Source: Anastatus disparis
Lineage: Eukaryota > Arthropoda > Insecta > Hymenoptera > Eupelmidae
Direction of reading: 5' to 3'
Length of the DNA stretch: 64,000 nucleotides
NCBI GenBank assembly: GCA_017163975.1
Contig: JAFFSR010000246.1
Coordinates: 293,501-357,500, forward strand
Within the stretch, counting starts at the first letter, position 1. Each line of letters begins with the position of its first letter. Shown one piece after another: positions 53,385 to 64,000 of this stretch. Both the position numbers and the translations under genes were made by a program. Under the pieces are notes generated by a model, which did no database searches, was not told the origin of the DNA, and saw only the letters and a list, made by a program, of their open reading frames with translations.

Positions 53385-55524
53385 CCCAAGTGGAAATAAT
53401 CTGCCGTTAATAACTAATAATAATTATATACAACGAAAAATAATTTTAAAAAAAAGTTATTATTTTTTATTATTTGTTATAAAAGTGTAGATTTTGGACT
53501 GTAATAACTGTTTATAATAGTTATTAATAATTATTTTACATTTATAACAGTTGATAAAAGTTATTATCAGTTATTATTTTTTATTATCTTTTTTAGCATG
53601 GTAAGTATATGCATAAAGTTTGCAAAAAGTATTATCGGTTATTATTTTTTTTTTTCTTTTTCAATCTAAGAGTTACTAATAATTATTTTCTATTTATAAA
53701 AGTTAATAGAAGTTATTATTAGTTATTATTTTTTATCATCTTTTTCGGTATGGAAGGTATACATATAAAGCAAACGTTGAATAAAAGTTATTATCAGTTA
53801 TTATTTTTTTTTATCTTTTTTGATATGGAAGGTATATATACATATAAAGCCAACGTTAAATAAAAGTTATTAATATTATTTTTTAGTAATTTTTATTAAT
53901 TTTTTTATTAATTTTTTGAATTTTAAAGGTGTTCACTTGAAGGAAACGATAAAAAAAAGTTATAATTATTTTTTCATTAGATTTTAAAAATTGTTAAAAA
54001 TTGTTTTTGATTATTGAAAGTAAATAGATAGGTAAGGATATAATTGATTCAAAAAGAATTTTTATTTTTATTTTTACATAAAAACTTTTATATAAAAATA
54101 TAAGTCTTATTTTACAATTATAAAAGAAGTTTTATTTTGTATTTACAATGTCAACGCTAACATATAATACGATTTACTTATCAAATCTTAATTAATGCAG
54201 CGACCAAGAGCACCTTTAAAAATTGAGCTTAAATAATAATCATCATTACATTTTGTTATTATACAAGGCCGGTGTAGCATGGTATACTTAAGACATTGAA
54301 TTTCGCCATGAAAGAGTGAACATTTTTTTAAATTTATGATTTCTTTCACATCAGTGTCATTAACAAATGAAACCGGTACAAGTTTTAATAATTTAAAGAA
54401 AATATAAACATCACAGTTATCGTCCTATTTAATCAAATATATAGAACTAATGATTCCGAATCTACTATCTTTCGTTTGAAAAATAGAATCATTAGTTTTT
54501 TTCCCTTTTGAATAATAATAAGATGTGTATCTACAACTTTGATATATAATTTTATTGTATTTTTTACATTCAGTAATTTTATTAATATTTATAAAGAAAC
54601 GAAGGCACGAAATTTCTTTTTTGGTTAGAATGTGACGTTTTGCACATCCTACTAGTGTACAATTACCTATTTTTACTACATTCTTTAATCTTTTACTGTT
54701 CAGTTGATCAACAAAATCTTTCGTTTCTTGAGAAATAAAGCTTTCCGTTTCTAATAGTGGAATTTGTTGATAAGTTAATAGTCTAATAACTATTTCTTTA
54801 GCGATGTGGTAATTACTTTTCTTCATTTCAAGTAAATTTTTATTATGGCTTTCGAAGGAAAAGTATTGATTGCCCATAGTGGTCCCCAATTCTCGACAGT
54901 ATCAGTTAAATGTAACAGTAAATGTACATTGTAGTACATATACTTATCTCCGAAAAATATACCAAAATAAAAAACAAATTCTATTAATAAAATTTTTGAA
55001 ATCTTTAGTTCATGTGGTGATATGCTATCTTGTAGAAGAGTATTTAAAGCTGAGATAAACATTGCAAGATGATTTAGATATTTTCTAGGTAGAAGCCCTT
55101 TTAGGCTTGGTAAAGCACCGAATAAAATCCAAATGAGCCAATCAGAAGCTGATAAAAAATAATAAAAAATAAAAACTAATAATAACTTTTATTCTAGGTT
55201 TGGTTTAGCGTATGGTTTTCAAATTGAAAAAGCTAATAAAAAATAATAAAAAATAAAAACTAATAATAACTATTGTTTCATAAGAAAGTAATAAAAAATA
55301 ATAACTAATAATAACTTTTATTTTAGGTTTGATTTATGCGTATGATTTCCAAATTGAAAAAGCTAATAAAAAATAATAAAAAATAATAAGAAATTAAAAC
55401 AAAAAATAAAAAATAATAACTATTTCAAACTTTTATTACAGTCCAAAATCTAGACATTTTAAATTGTTAATATCAGTTATTATTTTTTATCATTTTTTAT
55501 TTCAGAATGTGATTTCCGCCTGGG
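53385..55524. mobile_element. 2.1-kb element with CACTA-type transposase tail
   Basis: Ends CCCA-G-GGAAAT are inverted, flanked by TATTA on both sides (53380-53384 and 55525-55529). Subterminal blocks GTAGATTTTGGACTGTAATAA and AATAATAACT-type repeats are inverted in both arms. The middle holds a transposase fragment on the minus strand. It is a non-autonomous, decayed DNA transposon. Confidence 0.75.
54425..55151 (-). pseudogene. CACTA (Tnp2-like) transposase C-terminal fragment
   Basis: The frame begins SDWLIWILFGALPSLKGLLP near 55149 and continues NHLAMFISALNTLL, MYYNVHLLLHLTDTVENWGP and a W/F-rich INTFP block; after a frameshift near 54840-54855 it resumes with FESHNKNLLEM. The HLTD-VE-WGPLW and FESHN motifs are typical of the domain that follows the catalytic core in CACTA/CMC transposases of animals. 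The catalytic domain is absent. The end at 54425 is a normal stop. Confidence 0.65.
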
Positions 55525-55529
55525 TATTA

Positions 55530-57832
55530 ACTAAAGTTTCTCCCCTCGAAAAAACTTTAGTATTAAAAGTGCGTGGATTTGTCATTGCTTAGTAAAGCAT
55601 TTTTCTAATACAGACTTATAATTTAATTAACTCTTTCTTGTTTGCGCTAAGTAAATTTCATTATTAATTACTTGTTTTTTATTGATTTTTTTCATTTGAT
55701 AAATTGTCTTTAGTTTAAATACAACGTGCTTTCAATTGATTTATATCGCCTGATATAATATAACATACATAATATAAAATTATATTTCCCGTTGCTTACT
55801 CCGACGCCTTCACGGTCCCCGTGAGTAGTTGTAGTCTAGTTATTTATACAATATTGCACATTCTGACACAATTTTGAATTTGCATCACGAAGGAGAACTG
55901 TGCTATTGGCAACGCATCTCTCGATCAGGTAAGAGAGAAAGAGAGGGAACGAGAAACGCAATAAGTGTTACAAGCGACAAGTATTTCGGTTAAGATCTTG
56001 TCGAACATCAATAAAATTTACTAGCTAGCACTTTCGGAGTTTGCTGTATAATATTTAGTGGATTTCTCACAATTTTTAGCAACTCCGCATATAATTAAAT
56101 TCGTAGACATAGCAAAAATAATATTTAATTAAAGCTATAATCATTTTTTGTAACGGAAGTAAAATAACCGTTAGAAAATGGCGCCCCATGAATAAATGCG
56201 TCAACGGGATCAGACTTACACGCGTCGTCGAAATTGAAATTTACAAATGGCGTCAAGTGTGTAGCTGTCGTCGACGCAAACAGATTTCGCGTTGTTCTTG
56301 AAGGATCTTATATTAAAGATGACGTTTTGTTATAGTTAAAATTTAATATCTAAAGTGACACATGTAAAAATTTTCTTTTGACAATAAAATTATTCTTATT
56401 CCCAAAATAAAAGTAAATTAAAAATTATTTTTTAGAAAATATTTACTGTTACATCCGCATGATTCCGGATGTATTAATTAAAAATTTTATTATTCATTTT
56501 AACTCCCTTTTTTTAACCTTTTGTTATATGTGCGCGCATATATAAAAATATATGTACACATATACATTATGCATGTATATAAACATGCAATATTTGCAAT
56601 TCATTCTCCCGGTAACATATATTTTTTTTTTTAAACATATATTAATAAAAATTAAATACAATGAATTTTATATTGAATAGTTAATATTAAGGAATAATTT
56701 TAAGTCTCTTTATATTCGTAAAACCAAGTCAGATAGCGAGGCGCGAATGCTATTCAGCACTTTTAGGCGCGATAAGAAGATATCCTCTGTCAAAAAATCT
56801 GAGACTTTGAAGAGTTTCTCACGGCCGAACTGACCAATGGAACTCTTTTAAAGTTTTAGCGAGTTATATTTTTGTCTCTTTTTTTCTTCAAAATTCGCAT
56901 CTACCTTGCAGCGAAAAAGATTTATTTTTTATACACTTATACTCACATTTTGTTTCCTCTAAAATTCCATTACAAGGGAAATAACTTAATTCAATTGCGC
57001 GCTTAATTTAACAAGTCGTTTCAACATAAATCATAATTTTATACATCTTGCTACAAAAAAAAGGTGTGGTAACAATAAAAATAAAAATTTATTCCTTTTT
57101 TTAATCGAACGAATAATAAAGTCCTACTGAGGTTTCTTCAATTTATCACTGTAAACTCGCGCGACTCACTTGTTAAGATTTTTGTACAACGTTTATGATA
57201 AATTTATATACATATCATTATTTACAAGTAAATACAAAAAACAAAATTTTTAATTCTGTAAACATAAATATCATTGATCCAGACCTAACCCAGTTAACAA
57301 GCGGGCAACCAGAGAGGAGCACTACGCTCTTTAAATATAAGTTTTTTTAATAACAGACTCTTTGCTTTCGACCACGCAGCCAGCAGTTAAGACAAGGTAA
57401 GTGATTAAGCTCCTCTACCCTGCATACGAGGCAAGAAATATCTCACGATTGAATATAACGTCCGAGTACTCCAATTTAAGGTGACCGGACCTAACATAAG
57501 AGACAAATTTTTTTTCTGTTAATAGATAAATTTAACAAAATTGAATTGAATTTGTTTTCCGAAAAATACATAGCAAAAGTTTGCTAACAGAGTTGCTAAT
57601 CATCAAAAATTTTTTTTTTCTCTTTGTAGTTTTCTGTTACAAGTTAGCGTCCCCACGTGTTCCAGCAAAAAATTTTTTTTCCTGTCTCCGTAGGTAACGC
57701 GCAAACGTTATCGATATTGGTTAGCGTAGATACAGATATCAAGATATATAACCAGAAATAAGTAGAGATCGCCAATGAGCATAGGCGAGAGCGTGCCCAT
57801 CAAAATATAATTTAAAACTACTGCCACCACAT
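55530..57832. other. Non-coding region, nothing certain
   Basis: No reading frame over 60 codons has a motif. A strong 5' splice-site consensus, AAG|GTAAGT, occurs on the plus strand near 57394-57402, after a GC-richer stretch, so a non-coding first exon is possible but unproven. A short hairpin GGTCCCCGTGAGT/GACGCC lies near 55800. Confidence 0.3.
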
Positions 57833-58263
57833 GGAAAAATTAGAGGTGGGCGATGTATGCTGGTGTATCGATATCACGTATCAATATGAATCGTGAATGT
57901 ACGTATCGATATATACAGCGACATATCGCCATCAGAAATATTAAAATAGAAAAAATCGATACATAGCGTCTCAAAAATAAAAAATTTTTAAATCCTAAGT
58001 CAATTCATTTTAGTTATAAAAACTATATATAATCTATCAACCACGAACATTGAAATTTAAATTATATATACTATAATCTGTAAATTAAATCAATAATATA
58101 AAACAAAATAAATAACCAATTTTTCCAGAACGAATTTCATTTATTTCATGTTACGTATAATTATCTCATTAAATACTAATAAAACATAAATATTTTTTAT
58201 AAAATATAATTAAAGCTTAAAAAATTTTACATTTGAATAGAATATTTAAAATTATTTTAAATG

Positions 58264-60487
58264 CTAATCTTCTTCTGGTAAGGTTGTTAAAAAAAGCAAT
58301 TCTTGGAAATGTTGTGGAGTGAGTGAGCTCCTTTTATCTGTTAGTATGAGCATAGCCTGAGAAAAAAGGCGCTCGGTTGGAACTGATATAGCAATGATAT
58401 TTAAATATCGCAAAGCTAGCTTGGATGATTGTGAATCTAAAGTTTTCATCCAAAAAGCTATTGGATATTTATTTCTTGAAATAGGTGCTTGCGATAAGTA
58501 ATAACTCAATTCTGTAGGTATTTCACTACGAGGCTTATTGAGAGTAAACTTAGTTTGTTTAATTTTAATTTTATCAAGAAGTTCACTGTCTAAGGCCGAA
58601 ATATTTATTTCACTTTCATCCATTATCCAATCATTGGTAGAAGTAAACTCAACTTGCTTGTTTGGTGATAAATTTTCATGATTTTCATCCAATGATTTTT
58701 GACTATCAAATTCAGCTGATTCAGTTACTTTCTATAATTTTATTTAATACTTTTAGATAAGCCAAGTGATTATTAAAGTATAATTTTTTATACCTGGGAT
58801 CGAGAAGTGTTGCTGTACTGATTGCAAATTTGTAATCTATATGTTTGAATCTTTTGTCAAATTCACCAGTTAACAACTTTTTAAGTCTCTTACTAACATC
58901 AGTCGATGTAACGATACCATCTAAACAGAGCTTTAAGTATTTTATTAGCGGCATCGCCTCACTTCCAGTGATATATTTTCACCACTTACGATTTCTATAG
59001 CTCTGTCAAAAGGTTTCAATAATTTCAGAATTTTTTTTGCTGATGTTATTTCTTCACCCATCAAAGGTGTAAGAACTTTTGAACCAGCTAATGGTATAAA
59101 TATAGGCGTAACTTTATCTGATAAAAATAAATATTTTTCTAGCATTTTATACATTGAATTCCATCTAGTATTATTACTTTGGAGGAATTTAGGATCAGAA
59201 ACTTTCCTAAGATCATCACTAGCAATACATGAAAACCTAAAATAAGTAACGATTTTTTTGATTTTGTTTATTATGTTAGAAATAACTGAATTCTTTTCAA
59301 GAACATTGGCTGAAACTAAATTGAGAGTGTGAGCTAAACATGGCAAATATTTTTCTTCACCAAAACAATCAATAACCGCTCTTTTAACATTTGCTACGTT
59401 GTCCGCTACAACAACAATAATTTTCTTTTTCTCAATATTTCCCACCTTAAGCATCTCATTGAGCCAAAGTGCAATATTATTAGCTGTATGGTTATTATCC
59501 AATTCTAATATTCCAATCATGATTGATCTATACTTTCCGCTGCTTACAAAATGCGTAGTTAATCCTAAATAACTCCTCGTGTTATGAGTATCTGTCCAAA
59601 TATCTGTTGTTAGAGATATATCCATAATTTCTAAGAAACTCTGTTTTACAAAGTTCGAAAGCGCTATATATTTTTGTTCTATAAGTCCAGTTATCTGCTT
59701 TCTGTTTAGAATTTTATACGAAGGCACAGCAAAGTTGACAAAATTTTTAAACCCTTCTTTCTCAACAGTGCTGTATGGCATTCTTTAACTATCATGAAAA
59801 TGAGTCTATTTGTTGCTTCGGTAGCTTTAAACCCTCTATCTACACATAAATTTCAAAATATATATTAAATAAACGTTAAAATCATTACATTCTTGAAATT
59901 TTTAATTTTTTCTGAATAATTACTTACTACAAATATAAAGTTTAAAAATTAAATATAATTTAAATATTTATAATTTTATAAATAATTTTAAAAAATTAAA
60001 AAAACTTGAATTATGTTCATTTATTAATTATTTTATATTTTTAATTATTTTTAACGTACTTCATAGGACTGTTGATGTGAAAACAAATTATCAAGTCTTA
60101 ATTGAGTTGTTGATTGTTTATGTGTTATAGTCCTCATATTCTGAGACACATCTGGAGTTTGAGATTTTAATTCTTCAATATCACCAATAGAATCATCGTT
60201 ACATCGTAGTCTCTTACAATTTGAATTGTCTTATAATTTATCCGTACATTTATTAGATTTTTGACTCTGGTTCTTGCCCTCCATATTTTCAATTTTAACA
60301 TTTCGATGGAGCGTTGCAAATGTGTGCGTAAATAGGTGGTATTACCAGCTAATTTTATACTTTTATTGCACAGTCTACATTCTGCCTCGTTTCCATCAGA
60401 CATCCTTATAAAATACATCCAAACTCCGTTTTTAAATTTGGACACTAGATAAAAAGATAAAAATATCAAAATCAATAACAAAAACAA
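58264..60487 (-). pseudogene. hAT transposase with BED finger
   Basis: Exon 1 (60430-60073) has a BED-type start MSDGNEAECRLCNKSI...YLRTHL, with the last zinc His unclear. A donor GTACGT at about 60073 and an acceptor TGTGTAG near 59855 suggest an intron. The core has ISLTTDIWTDTHNTRSYLGL (catalytic Asp), VVVADNVANVKRAV, LPCLAHTLNL and NNTRWNSMYKMLEKY. The C-terminal dimerisation domain is TLLDPRYKKL and VPTERLFSQAMLILTDKRSS, ending at 58264. Frameshifts near 60200, 59781, 58965 and 58725 disable it. It moves the enclosing hAT element. Confidence 0.85.
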
Positions 60488-61031
60488 GATTTATATATAC
60501 AAAATTATGAGCTGTATGAATGCTATAAAAGAATAAACAATATTATATAATCAAGATAATACAAGATTTTTTAAGTCAATTTTAAAAAATTCAAAGTATT
60601 CCAATTTTGATTGTTATTTATGGAAGGTTTGGTTAAGTATATTTAAATGTCAGATAAAAAATGTATTGGTAAATCTTTGAATTAAATTATAAAATGCAAA
60701 AAGTAAAATTAATTTTTATAATAACCTTATGAAGAATATGGATGGGAAAAATGATATTCTACAAGTTAATCAAAAACATTTACTTATTATTTCTTTCTTT
60801 ATATTTTTACGTTAAACTTTAAGGAATTTTCGATATAATTGGTTACCTTAAATGAAATTGTTGTACTTTGGTACCACCAATAAAAAATATATAAGTTTAA
60901 GTAAACGCTCTAAATTTTTCTAAATCGTTCTAAGCAGTGCTATCATCTATCATCAACCGCCACTATAGTAAGCAATACTATACTTATGGAAGCCAGCAGA
61001 TACTTATATGTTTTTACGTCAGTGACCCTAA

Positions 61032-61529
61032 CAGCACAAAACGTTTCAAAAACGTTTCCTGGTTAACTTATATACGTTTGTACATTTCGACAAAAATACG
61101 TATTTAAAACGTTTTTAAAACGTAAAATATGTCCGCATATTTTAGATTCTCAGGAGTAATATAACGTTTATGAAAGTTTAAAAAACGTTTAGAAAACGTT
61201 TTCTCGATGAAAAGTTACGCAAGCTCAAATATCCAAACGTTTAAAAAACGTTTTATTTGGTATAATTTTTTTCTCTGTATAATAATTTTTTAGAATGATA
61301 AAATAAAACGTTTAAAAAAACGTTTTAGAAACGTTTGGAAATTTAGGCTAATGTAACTTTTCATCGAAAAAACGTTTTCTAAACGTTTCTTATACGTTCC
61401 ATAAACGTTACATTACTCTTGAGAATCTAAAATATGCGGACATATTTTACGTTTTAAAAAGGTTTTAAATACTTATTTTCGTCGAATTTACAAACGTATA
61501 TAAGTTTACCAGAAAACGTTTTTGTGCTG
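61032..61529. mobile_element. 498-bp foldback MITE, TAA duplication
   Basis: CAGCACAAAACGTTT / complement at the ends, TAA at 61029-61031 and 61530-61532. The arms pair almost fully and are full of AAACGTTT words. It sits in the hAT's 5' untranslated side. Confidence 0.85.
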
Positions 61530-61865
61530 TAAGGAGACGTGATAAGGACAGTTCAATGTTCGTCATAAATCGAGAACGGCTCTTATGTTCTGTTAAGATA
61601 TGACCGTAGTCTCAAGTAATTTGACGGAAAAACGGTCTCGTGATATTCATTTAAGCTAATACATAATAGCGTAAAGTGACGTAATAAAAACGAAAATTTT
61701 ATAGGTGTACACTGCCCTTAAACGGATTTTTTTAATTAATATAATTAAATTTTTTTAAAATATCGATACAACGATAATCGCTAAGTAAAAATTTCGATAC
61801 AAAGTATCGATATTTTTAGCCAAAAACATCGATATTCAAAAATATCGATATATATATATATATAT

Positions 61866-62996
61866 TGTAACGGGGAATATATTTAACTAAACAAATCAAA
61901 TATATTTGTGGGTTACATATGTACTTAGTTCAAGTACATATGCACTTACCGTTACATAACCGATTTTCAATTTAGAGACGATCAGCCTCGTACATCGTCA
62001 CTGATCGATTATGACTGTCTTTTTCATACAATGGAAATCAGTTAAGCAATATTTAATACTATTGCAGAACTTCGCTTAGAAGTACTGCCTCCCGGACGTC
62101 TGGTACGACGAAACCCACGGCGTGTACCTTAAGACTCTCTTAAATATCGTAGATCAAAAGAAAGCAATTGTATAACGTTCAGCATATATAGACAAAACAC
62201 GATTTTAAACAGTGAGAAATAACGTTATGTGGTACTCCAAAATAATTTCAATTTGACTTTAATTTATTCAAAACAATAAACAAATTTAATACACTGAAAT
62301 GAAATTATCGTAAACTTTAATAGTAGCGAAATTTAATAAGTTTAATACAAAAAAGAAACAAAAGTTAATTTAGTCATATAACATATTCTATCTAACGCGA
62401 CGCACGCGACGGTCTCGATATTTTACGTATATCGCCTATACGCATTCGCTAATAATACGCCATACAATTGTCTGCAGACTTACGTTTTTATATCAGTCAG
62501 AGAGTAAGCAATAATCTCGACGATCCTCTCCAACAGGGATGAATTGATCAATCTATGGAAGCGGCACCGAAGAAATGCGGTGCAGCTCAAGTTCTCGCAG
62601 CTCTCCTTACTAGTATGCTTAGATTTCTCTGCAAGACTCAGGCAAACTCACTTGATTCTTGCACAAGCCACGGATAAGAAAAAAACTTCGTACAAAATGC
62701 CTATTCTTTTATACAAACTGACAAAATTCACACAACGCACGAGCTCGCACAATGTATAAGATGGCTCCCAAAACCTTTCTGCTCTTCCCTGCCGTCCGTT
62801 CGCTTCTCTCTCTCGCCTAATCCTACCCGGCATACCCTGCGCGCGCCTCTCTCTACAGTACTATATCCGAGTCGCTGAGACAGACTCTCTCCGTCTCACT
62901 CTTACACTTGCATATCAAGCATACGTTGAGCCGTGCGACTGATAACGAGGATAGAGCTATATCATAGCATACGAATAATTTACTATCCTCGTTACA
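61866..62996. mobile_element. 1131-bp solo LTR
   Basis: Starts TGTAACGGGGAA and ends CCTCGTTACA, giving TG...CA with a short inverted repeat TGTAAC/GTTACA. It is flanked by TA repeat on both sides, consistent with insertion into TA-rich DNA of the hAT with a 4-6-bp duplication that cannot be resolved. No internal gag/pol follows, so recombination between two LTRs is inferred. Which LTR family it belongs to is unknown. Confidence 0.65.
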
Positions 62997-63032
62997 ATAT
63001 ATATATATATATAGCCTACCTCTTGAACAAAT

Positions 63033-64000
63033 GCCCGTACTATACGCGCAAAGCCCCTCCACTTCTATACGCGCGTAAAGGAGCAAGCGTGAGGGGAGGA
63101 GATAAACACACGAAACACGCGACTTCCAGTGACGTAGGTAAACTTACGGCAAACTTGCTTTAGCTCGTTTTCGCCGCGATACGTTATAGCGCTATTTTAA
63201 TGTGATTAACCGTTCAGAAAATTCATTGATTAATTACTTATTTTTATTTGAAACATCAATATATTTTTAAATCGTAAAAATCATTAAGGTATAATCAAAT
63301 AATTAATAATAAATAAAATCTTTTCGAGGCGATGAACATATGTAACTTTTTATCCTATTCAACTAACGTATGCGTTGGCTGTGGTCATCAAGTTTTTACG
63401 CACCTCTCTAATCCTAATTTTACCAAAATCAAACCCGATGGTCCACTAATTTTTTTTTTTTTTAAATATTATGATTTAGTCCAGTCATTCTACGTAAAAA
63501 ACATCGATTTCATGACTTAATTTATTACAAACATTTGAAGGTGGGAAATCATTGAGGGGGGTTAGTAGATGATAAATAAACAAAAAGATACAGCTAGATT
63601 TGCCCCATTTTTTTATAAACAACGATCAAAGTCTGAAAACAACGATGTTTTTCCCTATAATTTTCAAATGACGTTTTAGAGAAAAATGTTATAAATAAAA
63701 GTTATAGGCATTAAGAAGACCTAAAATTTCATTATTGGGTACGTGAAAATCGGTCAACAACTTTTCCGGATAATCGCGAAAAACACTCATTTTTACACTG
63801 TTTTATAAATGTTAATAACTTTTATAATAATTGCTATAAGTGATTTATAATACATTGTCGGTGAGGCCATTATGGGTCTTTATAAGCATAAAAAATTTCA
63901 GCCCAATTGGTTTGATAGTTTATGAATAATTGCAATTGTTTATCCCAAAGAAGATTTATTTAAACAATCATAAGACAGAACATTGTGAATTTTCCGACAT
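63033..64000. other. AT-rich end of window, nothing recognised
   Basis: 63033-63180 is GC-richer, and the rest is AT-rich with AAAAATTTCAGCCCAATTGG and similar phrases. The 62-codon frame at 63332-63520 has no motif. It may be the start of another non-coding repeat that continues outside the window. Confidence 0.4.

Larger units (their letters stand above)
57841..63024. mobile_element. hAT element with nested MITE and solo LTR
   Basis: Left end TAGAGGTGGGC (57841), right end its complement GCCTACCTCTT (63014-63024) with one or two mismatches. Flanks GGAAAAAT (57833-57840) and GAACAAAT (63025-63032) match at 6 of 8, a decayed 8-bp duplication. Both subterminal regions are rich in ATCGATA words, as is usual for hAT. 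It carries a hAT transposase on the minus strand, a MITE (61032-61529) and an LTR (61866-62996). Confidence 0.75.

Noticed and set aside
57394..57402. Strong splice donor AAG|GTAAGT as evidence for a host gene
   Set aside because: No coding exon or acceptor partner could be supported; a nine-base match can arise by chance in this length.
62544..63163. Short frames in the solo LTR region
   Set aside because: No motif, frames on both strands and some pass the LTR boundary at 62996.

Overview
This window looks like nuclear DNA of an insect. It is strongly A+T rich, has eukaryotic splice sites, and is built almost entirely from transposons and virus-like elements common in arthropod genomes. I found no gene I would call an ordinary host gene, no rRNA, no intact tRNA and no CRISPR. 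The mix (Polinton with phospholipase, jockey-like, BEL/Pao, hAT and foldback elements) would suit a wasp or ant, but the sequence does not fix the order.

Layout. 205-590: Ty3/Gypsy integrase scrap. 836-7747: decayed Polinton/Maverick on the minus strand. Reading 5' to 3' it has the end of the packaging ATPase, a pX-like basic protein, a minor structural protein, phospholipase A2, integrase (split by a TTAA MITE), a minor-capsid-like protein, a small protein, the major capsid protein, the protease, then a small TATA-driven reading frame. 8353-10391: broken DDE transposase with a recognisable intron. 10.7-16.6 kb: non-coding, with four inverted-repeat (foldback) elements. 16.6-25.3 kb: BEL/Pao pol remnant split by a 6.88-kb element at 17630-24512. 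That element is two inverted copies of one gene flanked by 122-bp tandem arrays, with a TAA target duplication.

26983-43022 is a 16-kb nest. Outer element A has TIRs beginning TGGGACATTTCAC. Inside lie two related transposase genes (27817-29645 and 31398-33607), long inverted arms of a second element B, a small foldback, a jockey-like retrotransposon (36205-41914) and, inside that, a hAT (38752-40813). 43-50 kb is largely non-coding with two satellite-like tandem arrays. 49930-53277 is a foldback packed with smaller foldbacks. 53385-55524 is another foldback carrying a CACTA-type transposase tail. 57841-63024 is a hAT with a broken transposase, a nested MITE and a nested solo LTR.

The genes do not work together as a pathway. 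They are capsid, packaging, integration and transposition genes of separate selfish elements, nearly all broken. The most unusual features are the repeated palindromic architecture, the 6.88-kb inverted dimer whose arrays carry nuclear-receptor-like direct repeats, and insertions that can be dated relative to each other because target duplications or an uninterrupted partner arm survive.
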